The notes under the pieces were generated by a model. That model saw only the letters and a program-made list of their open reading frames with translations. It was not told where the DNA came from and made no database searches. Both the position numbers and the translations under genes were made by a program. A stretch of 64,000 nt of DNA. Origin: DASUPK01 sp963695805. GTDB lineage: Bacteria > Actinomycetota > Thermoleophilia > Solirubrobacterales > 70-9. The stretch spans positions 62,001-126,000 of the forward strand of contig CAVOHV010000007.1 in assembly GCA_963695805.1 (NCBI GenBank). The letters are read 5' to 3'. How positions within the stretch are numbered: position 1 is the first letter of the stretch; each line of letters opens with the position of its first letter. This document shows, one piece after another, positions 24,952 through 33,766 of this stretch.

Positions 24952-25374
24952 ATGGAGCAGCGACTCAGCCTGATCACGCTCGGCGTCTCGGACCTCGATC
25001 GCGCCCGGAAGTTCTATGAGGCCCTCGGCTGGAAGACCGGCGCTCAGAAGGAGGACGACGTGGTCTTCTTTCAGGCGGGCGGGATGATCGTCGCGCTCTG
25101 GAGTCGCGCCAAGCTTGCTGAGGACAGCGCGGTCACCGAGGGGAGCGGTTGGGGGGGAATCACCCTTGCCTACAACACTCGGTCGCCGAAGGAGGTTGAC
25201 GACGTCATTGACGAGGCCCGCAGCGCCGGCGCGACGATCGGCCGCGAGCCTGGCGAGACGTTCTGGGGCGGCTATTCGGCGGTGTTCGTCGACCCGGACG
25301 GCTATCCGTGGGAGGTCGCCCACAACCCGAACTGGACGATTGAGGAGGACGGCTCGGTGACGCTGCCCAGGTGA
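24952..25374 (+). CDS. VOC family protein (glyoxalase/bleomycin-resistance fold)
   Basis: A 140-residue protein with the double beta-alpha-beta-beta-beta fold: LITLGVSDLDRARKFYEALGW opens the first module and GWGGITLAYNTRSPKEVDDV the second, ending with FVDPDGYPWEVAHNP. This subgroup resembles small-molecule binding or dioxygenase-like proteins of unknown role. ATG 24952 has a good AAGGAG site upstream. The divergent AraC regulator suggests it is inducible. Confidence 0.85.
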   Translation: MEQRLSLITLGVSDLDRARKFYEALGWKTGAQKEDDVVFFQAGGMIVALWSRAKLAEDSAVTEGSGWGGITLAYNTRSPKEVDDVIDEARSAGATIGREPGETFWGGYSAVFVDPDGYPWEVAHNPNWTIEEDGSVTLPR

Positions 25375-25392
25375 CTGCCAGAATCCGGCGAC

Positions 25393-28300
25393 ATGGCCGG
25401 ATTCCGACCCGTAGACCCGAAGCAGTCCTTCCCCGAGCTCGAGGAGCGCATTCTGGAGCGCTGGCGCGAGCGCGACGTCTTTCATCGCTCACTGGCCAAC
25501 CGAGAGTCTGCTCCCCTCTGGGGCTTCTACGAGGGGCCGCCGACGGCGAACGGGCGCCCCGGCTCGCACCACGTTCTGGCCCGCGTCTTCAAGGACATCT
25601 ATCCCCGCTTCCGGACCATGAGCGGGAACCGCGTCCCTCGCAAGGCGGGCTGGGACTGCCACGGCCTCCCGGTCGAGCTCGAGGTCGAGCGGGAGGTCGG
25701 AATCACGTCGAAGGAGGAGATCGAGGACTACGGCATCGCCGAGTTCAACCAGCGCTGCCGCGAGTCTGTCTTCCGCTATGTCGAGGAGTGGAACCGGCTC
25801 ACCGAGCGGATCGGCTTCTGGATCGACCTCGACGACGCCTACGTGACGATGACCAACGAGTACATGGAGTCGGTGTGGTGGGCGCTGCGGCGGATCTGGG
25901 ACGACGGCCGCCTCTATGAGGCCTACAAGGTCGTGCCGTATTGCCCGCGCGACGGTACCGCGCTCTCCTCCCACGAGGTCGCCCTCGGCTACCACGACGT
26001 CGAGGACCCATCGGTCTACGTCGAGCTCCCCATCAAGCAGCCAGCCCCGAGCGATGCCATCCCGGAGTCCCCGCTCGAGCCCGGCGACCAGCTGCTCGTC
26101 TGGACGACCACGCCCTGGACGCTGATCACAAACGCGGCGGTGGCGGCCGGCCCGGAGATCGAATACGTCCGTGCCCGCCTCGGGGACGAGATCTTCGTGC
26201 TGGCTCGGGATCGAGTCGAGCACGCCCTGGGCGAGGACGCCGAGGTGCTCGCACATTTCCCCGGCGAGGCGCTGGCCGGCACCTCGTACGAGCCCCCCTT
26301 CGACTACATCACCGACTACGGCCCCCGCGGCCACACCATCCTGCTTGCGGACTTCGTCACCACCGACGAGGGAACGGGGCTCGTGCACACCGCGATCGCT
26401 TTCGGCGAGGACGACTTCCGCCTCGGCGAGAAGTACGGGATCAAGCTGCAGAACCCGGTCGATGACCGTGGCCGCTTCGACGAGCGGATCACGGACTTCG
26501 CCGGCCGCTTCGTGAAGGAGGCCGACCAGGACATCATCAAGGCGCTGGAGGAGAGGGGCAAGCTGCTCCGAGCCGAGACCTACCTCCACGCCTATCCGCA
26601 CTGCTGGCGCTGCGACACCCCGCTCCTCTACTACGCGAAGTCGAGCTGGTACGTGAAGACCACCGAGGTCCGCGACCGGCTACTGGCGGCCAACGAGGAG
26701 ATCGGCTGGCACCCTGAGCACATCAAGCAGGGCCGCTTCGGCAAGTGGCTCGAGGGCAACGTCGACTGGGCGCTCTCGCGCGACCGCTACTGGGGCACGC
26801 CGCTGCCGATCTGGGAGTGCGATGCCGCCGACTGTGACGAGCGCTTCTGCGCAGGCTCCATCGCGGATCTGCGGGAGCGCGCCGCCGAGGTCCCCGAGGA
26901 CCTGCACCGCCCCTACATCGACGAGATCAGCTGGGGCTGCGAGCGCGAGGGCTGCGACGGGGCGATGCGCCGCGTGGCCTCGGTGATCGACGCCTGGTTC
27001 GACTCGGGCTCGATGCCGTGGGCCCAGTTCCACTACCCGTTCGAGAACGAGGAGCTGTTCGCGGAGCGCTTCCCCGCCGACTTCATCTGCGAGGCGATCG
27101 ACCAGACCCGTGGCTGGTTCTACACGCTGCTCGCCGAGGCGGTCCTGCTCTTCGATACCTCGAGCTACCGGAACGTCGTCTGCCTGGGGCTCATCCTCGA
27201 CCCGGAGGGCCAGAAGATGTCGAAGAGCCGGGGCAACGTGGTCGAGCCGTGGGACGTGATCAGCCGCCACGGTGCGGACGCCTTCCGCTGGTACTACTTC
27301 GCCTCGCAGCAGCCCTGGGCGGGGTATCGCTTTTCCGTGGAGACGGTCGGGGAGGCCGTCCGCCACTTCCTGCTCACGCTCTGGAACACCTACGCGTTCT
27401 GGGTGACCTACGCGAACGCGTCGGGCCTCGAGACCGGCGAGTTGCCCTACGAACCAAGGTGGACCTCTGGTGATCAGTCCGAGCCCACCGAGCTCGATCG
27501 CTGGGCCGTCTCCCGCCTGCAGCGCACGATCGCGGAGGTCCGCGAGCAGATGGAAGGCTTCGACTGCACCACGGCGGCACGCGCGATCGCCGACTACACC
27601 GAGGAGCTCTCCAACTGGTACGTCCGCCTCAACCGGCGCCGCTTCTGGGACGGCGACCTCGCGGCGCTGGAGACGCTTCGCTTCTGCCTCGGCGAGACGG
27701 CCAAGCTGCTCGCCCCGTTCACGCCCTTCATCGCCGACGAGATCTACGCCAACCTGCTCTTCGGAGACGAGACGGGGCTGTCGGCGCCGGTCGACGATTG
27801 GACCAACGAGGAGCCGGACTCGATCCACCTCTGTGACTACCCGGTGGTCGAGAAGAACCTGATCGACGCGCAGCTCGAGGCGGGCATGGAGGCGGTTCGC
27901 CGCACCATCGGCCTCGGCCGCGCCGCACGGGCGCAGGCGAAGGTGAAGCTCCGCCAGCCGCTGCGCAAGGCGATCGTCGTCGCGTCCGATGCCGAGCGCG
28001 AGGCGATCGAGCGGCTCGCCGACGTGGTCGCATCGGAGCTCAACGTGAAGGAGCTCGACTTCGTTCGCTCGGAGGCCGAGCTCGTCTCCTACGGGGTCAA
28101 GCCCAACTATCGCTCGCTCGGACCGCGCTTCGGCAAGAACATGCCGCAGGTCGCGGCCGCCGTCGAGGCGCTCGACGCGGGCGGGGTCGCAGAACAGCTC
28201 CAGGCCGGCGCCGACGTCGGCATCGCGATCGACGGCAAGGAGCACACGCTGACCGCCGACGACATCAACCTCGTGATGGAGCCGCTCGAGGGCTACCAGC

Positions 28301-28608
28301 TGGAGGCGGAGGCCGGCCACGCCGTGGCGTTGGAGCTCGATCTCGACGACGAGTTGCGGCGCGAGGGCGTGGCTCGCGAGGTGGTCCGCGCGGTGCAGGA
28401 GGCTCGCAAACAGGCAGGCCTGGACGTCTCCGACCGGATCTCGCTCGAGCTCGGCGGTGACGACGGGCTGCTCGACGTCGCCCGCGAGCACGAGTCCTAC
28501 ATCGCTGGCGAGACTCTCGCGACCTCCGTCGACTACGGCGCCGACGGCGCGGGCGAGAAGGCGACGATCGAGGGACGCGAGCTCCGCATCGCCCTCAGCA
28601 AGGCCTGA
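25393..28608 (+). CDS. ileS: Isoleucyl-tRNA synthetase, type 2, with GSHH signature
   Basis: Charges tRNA(Ile) in the cytoplasm. The 1071-residue protein shows FYEGPPTANGRPGSHHVLAR at the Rossmann entrance, the GWDCHGLPVELEVE segment, a CP1 editing domain with GTGLVHTAIAFGEDD, WFDSGSMPWAQ, KMSKS at 608-612 and a long anticodon-binding C-terminal region. The usual HxGH class I signature (HYGH in homologues) is replaced by GSHH at residues 57-60: the first His is gone and a new His fills the third position. Swapped GxHH motifs are known in some type 2 IleRS enzymes and are linked to very high mupirocin resistance. The HAD gene follows with no gap. Confidence 0.95.
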   Translation: MAGFRPVDPKQSFPELEERILERWRERDVFHRSLANRESAPLWGFYEGPPTANGRPGSHHVLARVFKDIYPRFRTMSGNRVPRKAGWDCHGLPVELEVEREVGITSKEEIEDYGIAEFNQRCRESVFRYVEEWNRLTERIGFWIDLDDAYVTMTNEYMESVWWALRRIWDDGRLYEAYKVVPYCPRDGTALSSHEVALGYHDVEDPSVYVELPIKQPAPSDAIPESPLEPGDQLLVWTTTPWTLITNAAVAAGPEIEYVRARLGDEIFVLARDRVEHALGEDAEVLAHFPGEALAGTSYEPPFDYITDYGPRGHTILLADFVTTDEGTGLVHTAIAFGEDDFRLGEKYGIKLQNPVDDRGRFDERITDFAGRFVKEADQDIIKALEERGKLLRAETYLHAYPHCWRCDTPLLYYAKSSWYVKTTEVRDRLLAANEEIGWHPEHIKQGRFGKWLEGNVDWALSRDRYWGTPLPIWECDAADCDERFCAGSIADLRERAAEVPEDLHRPYIDEISWGCEREGCDGAMRRVASVIDAWFDSGSMPWAQFHYPFENEELFAERFPADFICEAIDQTRGWFYTLLAEAVLLFDTSSYRNVVCLGLILDPEGQKMSKSRGNVVEPWDVISRHGADAFRWYYFASQQPWAGYRFSVETVGEAVRHFLLTLWNTYAFWVTYANASGLETGELPYEPRWTSGDQSEPTELDRWAVSRLQRTIAEVREQMEGFDCTTAARAIADYTEELSNWYVRLNRRRFWDGDLAALETLRFCLGETAKLLAPFTPFIADEIYANLLFGDETGLSAPVDDWTNEEPDSIHLCDYPVVEKNLIDAQLEAGMEAVRRTIGLGRAARAQAKVKLRQPLRKAIVVASDAEREAIERLADVVASELNVKELDFVRSEAELVSYGVKPNYRSLGPRFGKNMPQVAAAVEALDAGGVAEQLQAGADVGIAIDGKEHTLTADDINLVMEPLEGYQLEAEAGHAVALELDLDDELRREGVAREVVRAVQEARKQAGLDVSDRISLELGGDDGLLDVAREHESYIAGETLATSVDYGADGAGEKATIEGRELRIALSKA

Positions 28609-29280
28609 GTGGCGTCGACAGGGATAGCCGCGGTCGTCTTCGACCTGGACGGCGTACTGCTCGATTCCGAGGCCGCCTGGGTGCGGGTGAAGAAGGAGTT
28701 CACGGACGAGACCGGCGGCCACTGGAAAGAGGAGGCGCAGTGGGACATGCTCGGTATGAGCTCGATCGAGTGGTCCCGCTACATGCACGACGAGCTCGGA
28801 GTGCCGCTTGCGCCCGAGCAGATCTCCTCCGCGGTCGCCGACCGGCTCGCTCAGCAATACCGGGAACAGCTCCCGCTCCTACCGGGGGCGGTCGACGCGG
28901 TCCGCTCGCTCGCGCGGCATTGGCCCCTGGGATTGGCTACATCCTCGAATCGGAACGTGATCGATCTGGTCCTGGAGAAGGCGGGTCTCGCCGACGCCAT
29001 CGCCGCAACGGTCTCCTCGGAGGAGGTGGAGCGGGGCAAGCCGGCGCCCGACGTCTATCTCGAGGCCGCGAGGCGACTCCGCGTCGAGCCGGCCGAATGC
29101 GTGGCGATCGAGGACTCCACCAACGGCATCCGCTCGGCGCACGCGGCGGAGATGGCCGTGATCGCGGTGCCCAACCGGGATTTCCCGCCCGAGCCCGAGG
29201 CGCTGGCCCTCGCGGCGGTCGTGCTCGACTCGCTCGAGCAGCTCACCCCGGAGCGGGTACGGGCGCTCGCTACCGCTTGA
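28609..29280 (+). CDS. HAD-superfamily hydrolase (beta-phosphoglucomutase-like)
   Basis: A 223-residue phosphatase or phosphomutase. Motif I is VFDLDGVLLDSE near the N-terminus, motif II is in LGLATSSNRNVI, motif III in the lysine of ERGKPAPDVYLEAA, and motif IV in CVAIEDSTNGIRSA. A helical cap lies between motifs I and II, as in the PgmB/CbbY group. The GTG start follows the ileS stop directly. The substrate is unknown; the tail overlaps the convergent DHFR-like gene by 11 bases. Confidence 0.87.
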   Translation: MASTGIAAVVFDLDGVLLDSEAAWVRVKKEFTDETGGHWKEEAQWDMLGMSSIEWSRYMHDELGVPLAPEQISSAVADRLAQQYREQLPLLPGAVDAVRSLARHWPLGLATSSNRNVIDLVLEKAGLADAIAATVSSEEVERGKPAPDVYLEAARRLRVEPAECVAIEDSTNGIRSAHAAEMAVIAVPNRDFPPEPEALALAAVVLDSLEQLTPERVRALATA

Positions 29281-29833
29281 CCTCGTAGGTCAGGCCGACC
29301 ATCCCACTGGAGAAGGTCCGAGCGTCGAGCAGCTGCATCGGGCCACCGGTGAGCCGGTGTTCGAGGAGCGGCTTGCCGTTCCCGAGGACGACCGGCACGA
29401 TCGTCACCTCCACCCGGTCGAGCAGGCCGTGGTCGGCGAACTGCGACGCGACCTTGCCGCCCCCGACGACCCAGATGTCGCGCTCGCCCGCGGCGCTCCG
29501 CACCTCGTCGATCAGGTCCGGGGGCTGGGCGTCGAGGATTCGGACGTCGACATCCTCTCCCTGCGGCCGCTCGAGCTCACGCGAGCTCAGCACCCAGGTG
29601 GGCTTGCCGGCGTAGGGCCAGGCGCTTACATGAGCCAGCACCCACTCGTAGGTCACCGAGCCCATCACGAGTGCCCCGATCCCCTCGTAGAAGGCGTCGT
29701 AGCCCGCCTGGCCCTCCTCCGAATCGGCGCCCTCGAAGCTGCCCTCGTAGCCGGTCAGCCAGTCGATCGAGTCATCCGCCTCGGCGATGTAGCCGTCGAG
29801 GGTCTGGGCGGCGTAGTAGCGGACCAGACTCAT
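29270..29833 (-). CDS. Dihydrofolate reductase-like (RibD C-terminal) protein
   Basis: A 187-residue protein of the DHFR/RibD_C fold found as single genes in many actinobacteria. Seen: YYAAQTLDGYIAEADDSIDWL at the N-terminus, LVMGSVTYEWVL, the NADPH-binding IWVVGGGKVASQF and VTIVPVVLGNGKPLL. It is probably a pyridine-nucleotide-dependent reductase of unknown substrate; a true folate role is unlikely because classical DHFR motifs are absent. It is convergent with the HAD gene and followed by the ABC exporter genes on the same strand. Confidence 0.83.
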   Translation of the reverse strand: MSLVRYYAAQTLDGYIAEADDSIDWLTGYEGSFEGADSEEGQAGYDAFYEGIGALVMGSVTYEWVLAHVSAWPYAGKPTWVLSSRELERPQGEDVDVRILDAQPPDLIDEVRSAAGERDIWVVGGGKVASQFADHGLLDRVEVTIVPVVLGNGKPLLEHRLTGGPMQLLDARTFSSGMVGLTYEVKR

Positions 29834-29870
29834 GCGCGCCCATCGTAGGCGCGCATGAGCCCGGATACAT

Positions 29871-30707
29871 CTAGCCGGTCGTCTTGCGCCGGTAGAGCCG
29901 CAGCGTCAGCGGGATCACCAGCGCCAGGCCGGCGACGCCCCCGATCACCGACGCCAGCACCGGATGCGCGAGCGGCCAGACGGCATCGCTCGGCACCGCT
30001 GTCGGGTTGCCGAACAGCGTCCGCACCGCCGCCGCCACCGCGCTGATCGGGTTCCACTCCGCGACCTGCCGCAGCCCGTCGGGAAGCGTCCCGGTGCCGA
30101 CGAAGGCGCTCGAGATGAAGGTGAGAGGGAAGATGACGATGAACGCCAGTCCCATCACCGCATCCGGCGAGCGCACCGCGATACCGAGCAGGGCGCCGAC
30201 CCAGATCGCCAGGGTGGCGAGCAGCAGGAGCAGCCCGAAGCCCGCCATCGCGCTGGCGATGCTCGCGCTGATGCCCCAACCGACGATCAGGCCACTGACG
30301 GTCATGATCACGATCGCCAGCAGCATCGCCGAGAACTCCGCCGTCAGAAGTCCAAACAGGTAGGCGGAACGCGACATCGGCAGTGAACGGAAACGCTCGA
30401 GGACGCCCTCCTTGAGGTCCGTCGCGATTGAGATCGCCGGTCCGATCATTCCGAAGAAGATGGTCTGGACCAGGATCCCGCCGACGATGTACTCCCGATA
30501 GCTGCCGCCGCTCACGTGGATCGCGCCTCCGAACACGAAGGCGAACAGCAGCACGAACATCAGAGGCTGCATGGTGACGTCGAGCAGCTTCTCCGGGGTC
30601 TGCCGGATGTGAGCCGCACTGCGTCTTGCGACGGCGAGCGTGTCGGAGACGAACCAGCGCAGGCGCGTATGGATTCCGGAATCGACTGTGATCGTTGTCT
30701 CTTGCAT
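29871..30707 (-). CDS. Drug ABC exporter permease (DrrB-like)
   Basis: ABC-2 type permease with about six membrane helices in 278 residues. Typical landmarks are a cytoplasmic N-terminal region, PLMFVLLFAFVFGGAIHV, the SYREYIVGGILVQTIFFG segment, DLKEGVLERFRSLPMSR between helices, and a C-terminal NPISAVAAAVRTLFG. This matches the daunorubicin-resistance DrrB family. Its ATG overlaps the end of the ATPase gene by one base. Because that ATPase carries an internal stop, the exporter may not work. Confidence 0.88.
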   Translation of the reverse strand: MQETTITVDSGIHTRLRWFVSDTLAVARRSAAHIRQTPEKLLDVTMQPLMFVLLFAFVFGGAIHVSGGSYREYIVGGILVQTIFFGMIGPAISIATDLKEGVLERFRSLPMSRSAYLFGLLTAEFSAMLLAIVIMTVSGLIVGWGISASIASAMAGFGLLLLLATLAIWVGALLGIAVRSPDAVMGLAFIVIFPLTFISSAFVGTGTLPDGLRQVAEWNPISAVAAAVRTLFGNPTAVPSDAVWPLAHPVLASVIGGVAGLALVIPLTLRLYRRKTTG

Positions 30708-31696
30708 CAGGCTGCCACCTCCTCGAGCTCGTGCTCATCGGTTGGGGTCGACTCGACCCGCTTTGTGCCGGTCAGGGTGAGGAAGACGTCGTCGAGCGTC
30801 GGCTCACGCCGGTGGACGTCCGCGGCGTCGATCCCCTCCTGATCCAGGGCGCGGACCACCTCGATCAGACGCGTTCCGCGCCGCACCGGTGCAGTGACCA
30901 ACAGCTGGTCGGGGTCGCTGTCGATGTGTCCGTCGGCGAAGCGAGCCAGCGCGCGCGCCGCAGGCGCGATCTCCTGCGTCCCGAAGACGTTGATCACTAC
31001 TCGCTCCCCGCCCACCCTGGACTTGAGCTCCGCCGGCGATCCCTCTTCGATGACGCGCCCTCGATCGAGGACGACGATGGAATCCGCCAGCTGATCCGCC
31101 TCATCCAGGTACTGCGTGGTGAGCAGCAGCGTCGTCCCGCCACCCACCAGCTCGCGGAGCTGCCCCCAGAGGTCAACCCGGGCCTCCGGGTCGAGCCCCG
31201 TTGTCGGCTCGTCCAGGAAAAGGACAGGTGGGTCCGCGACCAGGCTTGCCGCCAGGTCGAGACGGCGCCGCATTCCGCCGGAAAAGGTCTTCACCAGGCG
31301 GTCGCCCACGTCGGCGAGGCCGAGCCGTTCGAGCAGCTCGTCAGCCCGACTCCGCACCTCCGCCTTCGGGAGGTGGTAGAGGCGGCCGACCATTTCGAGA
31401 TTCGCCCTCGCGGTCAACAGGTCGTCGACCGTGGCGGACTAGCCTGCCACGCCGATGCGCTCACGCACGCGCGCACCCTCGGTCGCCACATCGGAGCCGG
31501 CGACGCGGGCCTCGCCCGAGGTCGGCTCCGCCAGCGTTGTGAGAATGCGGATCGCGGTGGTCTTGCCGGCGCCGTTGTGGCCCAGTAGGCCGAGCACCGA
31601 GCCGGCGGGAACTGCAAAGTCGACGTCGCGGAGGGCCCAGACCTCGCCGTATTGCTTGCTCAGCCCATTCGCTACGACTGCGTTGTTGTCTTTCAT
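30707..31696 (-). pseudogene. Drug ABC exporter ATPase (DrrA-like) with in-frame amber stop
   Basis: From ATG 31696 the reading frame encodes a DrrA-like ATPase with Walker A GHNGAGKTT, then stops at a TAG (31439-31441) after 85 codons. The same frame goes straight on with SATVDDLLTARANLEMV, signature FSGGMRRRLDLA and Walker B PVLFLDEPTTGLD, and ends normally. In homologues the codon at the TAG is CAG for the Q-loop glutamine (GVxGQxAxVD), so a single C to T change created the stop. A TTG at 31417 could restart the second part, but without Walker A it would be inactive. Recent mutation or a sequencing error are both possible. Confidence 0.85.
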
Positions 31697-31698
31697 TT

Positions 31699-31755
31699 CG
31701 TACCTCGTACGTTGAAGTCGTACAATGTACGGACACTCTAGCAGTACGCTGTACG
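31699..31755. promoter_or_regulatory. Three tandem operators of form CGTAC-N3-GTACG
   Basis: The 61-base gap between the divergent ABC exporter and TetR genes is nearly filled by three palindromes: CGTACCTCGTACG (31699-31711), CGTACAATGTACG (31719-31731) and AGTACGCTGTACG (31743-31755). The first two are perfect 5-3-5 repeats and the third has one mismatch. Start-to-start spacing is 20 and 24 bases. The outer copies touch the two start codons, so bound repressor would block both promoters and start sites. The adjacent TetR protein is the obvious ligand. Confidence 0.75.
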
Positions 31756-31757
31756 AA

Positions 31758-32564
31758 ATGTCGTCTCGTCCCGAAAAATCCCGAACCAGGCAGGTCCGCC
31801 CCCGGACTGACCGCCGGTCACGGCCGAAGCGCGAGGAGCCGGAAGAGTTGATCTGGATGCGCGAGGAGCCCGGCACCCGGCGCGCCGGCCTCTCTCGCGA
31901 GCAGATCGGCGCGACGGCGCTGAGGATCGCCGACGCTGACGGCTTCGACGAGCTCTCGATGCGCCGGATCGCCCGGGAGCTGGGGGCCGGGACGATGAGC
32001 CTCTACCACTACGTTCGCAGCAAGGACGAGCTGCTCGCCCTGATGTGGGACGCCGTGATCGGGGAGCTCATCGTTCCCGACGAGGAGCTGTCGGGAGATT
32101 GGCGTGACGCGCTATCCAAGATCGCGCGGGCGACGCGCAGGGCATTCAAGAACCACCCCTGGATCTTCGAGGCGATGGGCGAGCCCGCGCAATCCGGGCC
32201 GAGCGGGCTGAAGCATTTCGAGCAGTCACTGACGGCGGTCAGCGAGCTGAGGATTCCGCCACGAGAGCGTCTTGAACTGGTGGGCCTCATGGACGACTAC
32301 GTCTTCGGGTTCAGCCTGCGTGAGGTTCTCCAGGAGAGTTACGACGCCCAGGGTGACCCGAACATGGCCGAGTCGGGCCTGGCTTTCTTCGAGTCCCAGC
32401 TCGCCACGGGCGAGTACCCGAACGTCAGCAAGGTCTTCCGCGGTGACCTGCGCGAGGCCATGGAGCGCGTGATGGAGAACTTCACAGGCGACCGGGCGAA
32501 CGACCGTCGCTTCGAGCGGGGCCTGAAGATCCTGTTCGACGGCTTCGAGAAGAAGCTGGGCTAG
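31758..32564 (+). CDS. TetR family regulator of the drug exporter
   Basis: A 268-residue repressor from ATG 31758. After a basic lead (RTRQVRPRTDRRSRPKRE), the helix-turn-helix runs through SREQIGATALRIADADGF, ELSMRRIARELGAGTMSLYH and YVRSKDELL, followed by a TetR_C-type ligand domain. The long N-terminal lead is unusual; MREEPGTRR at 31857 would be a shorter alternative start. It is divergent from the ABC exporter and shares its operator array. Confidence 0.9.
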   Translation: MSSRPEKSRTRQVRPRTDRRSRPKREEPEELIWMREEPGTRRAGLSREQIGATALRIADADGFDELSMRRIARELGAGTMSLYHYVRSKDELLALMWDAVIGELIVPDEELSGDWRDALSKIARATRRAFKNHPWIFEAMGEPAQSGPSGLKHFEQSLTAVSELRIPPRERLELVGLMDDYVFGFSLREVLQESYDAQGDPNMAESGLAFFESQLATGEYPNVSKVFRGDLREAMERVMENFTGDRANDRRFERGLKILFDGFEKKLG

Positions 32565-32583
32565 GCGCGAGAGTCGGGCGACC

Positions 32584-32602
32584 GTGCTCGCTATGCGAGC
32601 AC
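32584..32602. terminator. Hairpin between convergent tetR and trxA
   Basis: GTGCTCGC, a 3-base loop TAT, and GCGAGCAC form a perfect 8-base stem that overlaps the trxA stop. It lies between two convergent genes and probably terminates both, although no T tract follows. Confidence 0.45.
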
Positions 32603-32917
32603 TGGCTCGAGCTCGGACTCGAGCCGGGCCTTCGGGCGGGCGCCGACCAGACGGGTGGCGACTTCGCCGTCCTTGAAGACGATCATCGTCGGGATCGAGA
32701 GGACCTCGTACTTGGCCGCGGTCTGCGGGTTCTCGTCGGTGTTGAGGCTGACGATCTTGAGGTCGTCGCGCTCGGAGTCGATCTCCTCGAGGACGGGGTG
32801 GACCACTCGGCATGGACCGCACCAGGGAGCCCAGAAGTCCACGAGCACAGCGCCCTCGGCGTCGAGCACGTCGGACTGGAAGGTGGCGTCAGATACATCG
32901 TCAAGCTTGCCCGGCAC
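32591..32917 (-). CDS. trxA: Thioredoxin
   Basis: Cytoplasmic dithiol reductant of 108 residues. Active site WAPWCGPCR, followed by the cis-proline segment VLSIPTMIVFKDGE. The GTG at 32917 is chosen because a GAGGAG site lies about 8 bases upstream and the protein then begins PGKLDDVSDATF, as usual for thioredoxins; a longer frame would add 20 residues without homology. No thioredoxin reductase is nearby. Confidence 0.94.
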   Translation of the reverse strand: MPGKLDDVSDATFQSDVLDAEGAVLVDFWAPWCGPCRVVHPVLEEIDSERDDLKIVSLNTDENPQTAAKYEVLSIPTMIVFKDGEVATRLVGARPKARLESELEPVLA

Positions 32918-32999
32918 AGTGGTCTCCTCGGTCGCGGTTTTGAAGGTCGGTACCCAGTCTAGCCCGGGGTGGAGCACTTACTTTACAAAGTGAAGCAGC

Positions 33000-33731
33000 T
33001 CACCAGCGCCGGAATCTCATGGAGGGGACTCGCCACATCGCCTCGGCGACGATCGACCGGCTCATCTTCGAGGTCCCGTCGGCGCGGTCCCTGAAGACGA
33101 TCGGGATCTCGACCACCCGGAAGCCGGCCCTGATCGCGCGATAGGTGGTCTCGACCTGGAAGGCATACCCCCGCGCCTGGATGGTGTCGAGGTTGATCGT
33201 CTCGAGGACCTCGCGGCGAAAGCATTTGAAGCCCCCGGTCAGGTCCCGGATCGGCAGGCCGAGGGCGACCCGCGCATAGGAGCTTCCGCCCCGGCTGATG
33301 AACCTCCGCACCGGCCCCCATTCGGTGATGCCTCCGCCCGGGACGTAGCGCGACCCGATCACCAGGTCGTAGTGCTCGGCCGCGCCGATCAGCTTCGGCA
33401 GGTAGGCGGGATCGTGCGAGAAGTCGGCGTCCATCTCGATGATGCGCTGCGCGCCGCCGTCGAGGGCGACATGAAAGCCCGCCAGGTAGGCAGGTCCGAG
33501 ACCCTCCTTGCGGGGACGGTGCAGGACGGAGACTGACTCGTTCGAGTCAGCCAGGCGATCGGCGATCTCCCCGGTGCCGTCCGGCGAGTTGTCGTCGACC
33601 ACCAGCACCCGGCCGGAGTCGCGGAGTTGCTGGAGCACGGCGTTCACGATCCGCTCGAGGTTCTCGGCCTCGTTGAAGGTCGGGAGGATGACCCAGGCGT
33701 CACTGGTCCCGGGGGTGGCGGGGTCGGGCAC
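33000..33731 (-). CDS. Polyprenol-phosphate mannosyltransferase-like GT2
   Basis: A 243-residue family 2 glycosyltransferase. The catalytic core shows ILPTFNEAENLERIV, the nucleotide-sugar VVDDNSPDGTGEIAD, IIEMDADFSHDP (metal-binding DxD type) and the RGGSSYARVALGLPIRDLTGGF region typical of dolichyl- or polyprenyl-phosphate mannose synthases such as actinobacterial Ppm1. It lacks C-terminal membrane helices, so it acts at the inner face of the membrane through its lipid substrate. Start GTG 33731. It is divergent from polX. Confidence 0.87.
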   Translation of the reverse strand: MPDPATPGTSDAWVILPTFNEAENLERIVNAVLQQLRDSGRVLVVDDNSPDGTGEIADRLADSNESVSVLHRPRKEGLGPAYLAGFHVALDGGAQRIIEMDADFSHDPAYLPKLIGAAEHYDLVIGSRYVPGGGITEWGPVRRFISRGGSSYARVALGLPIRDLTGGFKCFRREVLETINLDTIQARGYAFQVETTYRAIRAGFRVVEIPIVFRDRADGTSKMSRSIVAEAMWRVPSMRFRRW

Positions 33732-33766
33732 GGCGGCAAGATAGCCGCCCCCTCTAGTTTTCGACC

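Noticed and set aside
21645..31441. General recoding of TAG as a sense codon, suggested by the dehydrogenase and DrrA-like genes
   Set aside because: TAG is the normal stop of many intact genes here (rarA, the TetR at 32564, trxA, MFS, PAC2), so there is no genome-wide recoding.
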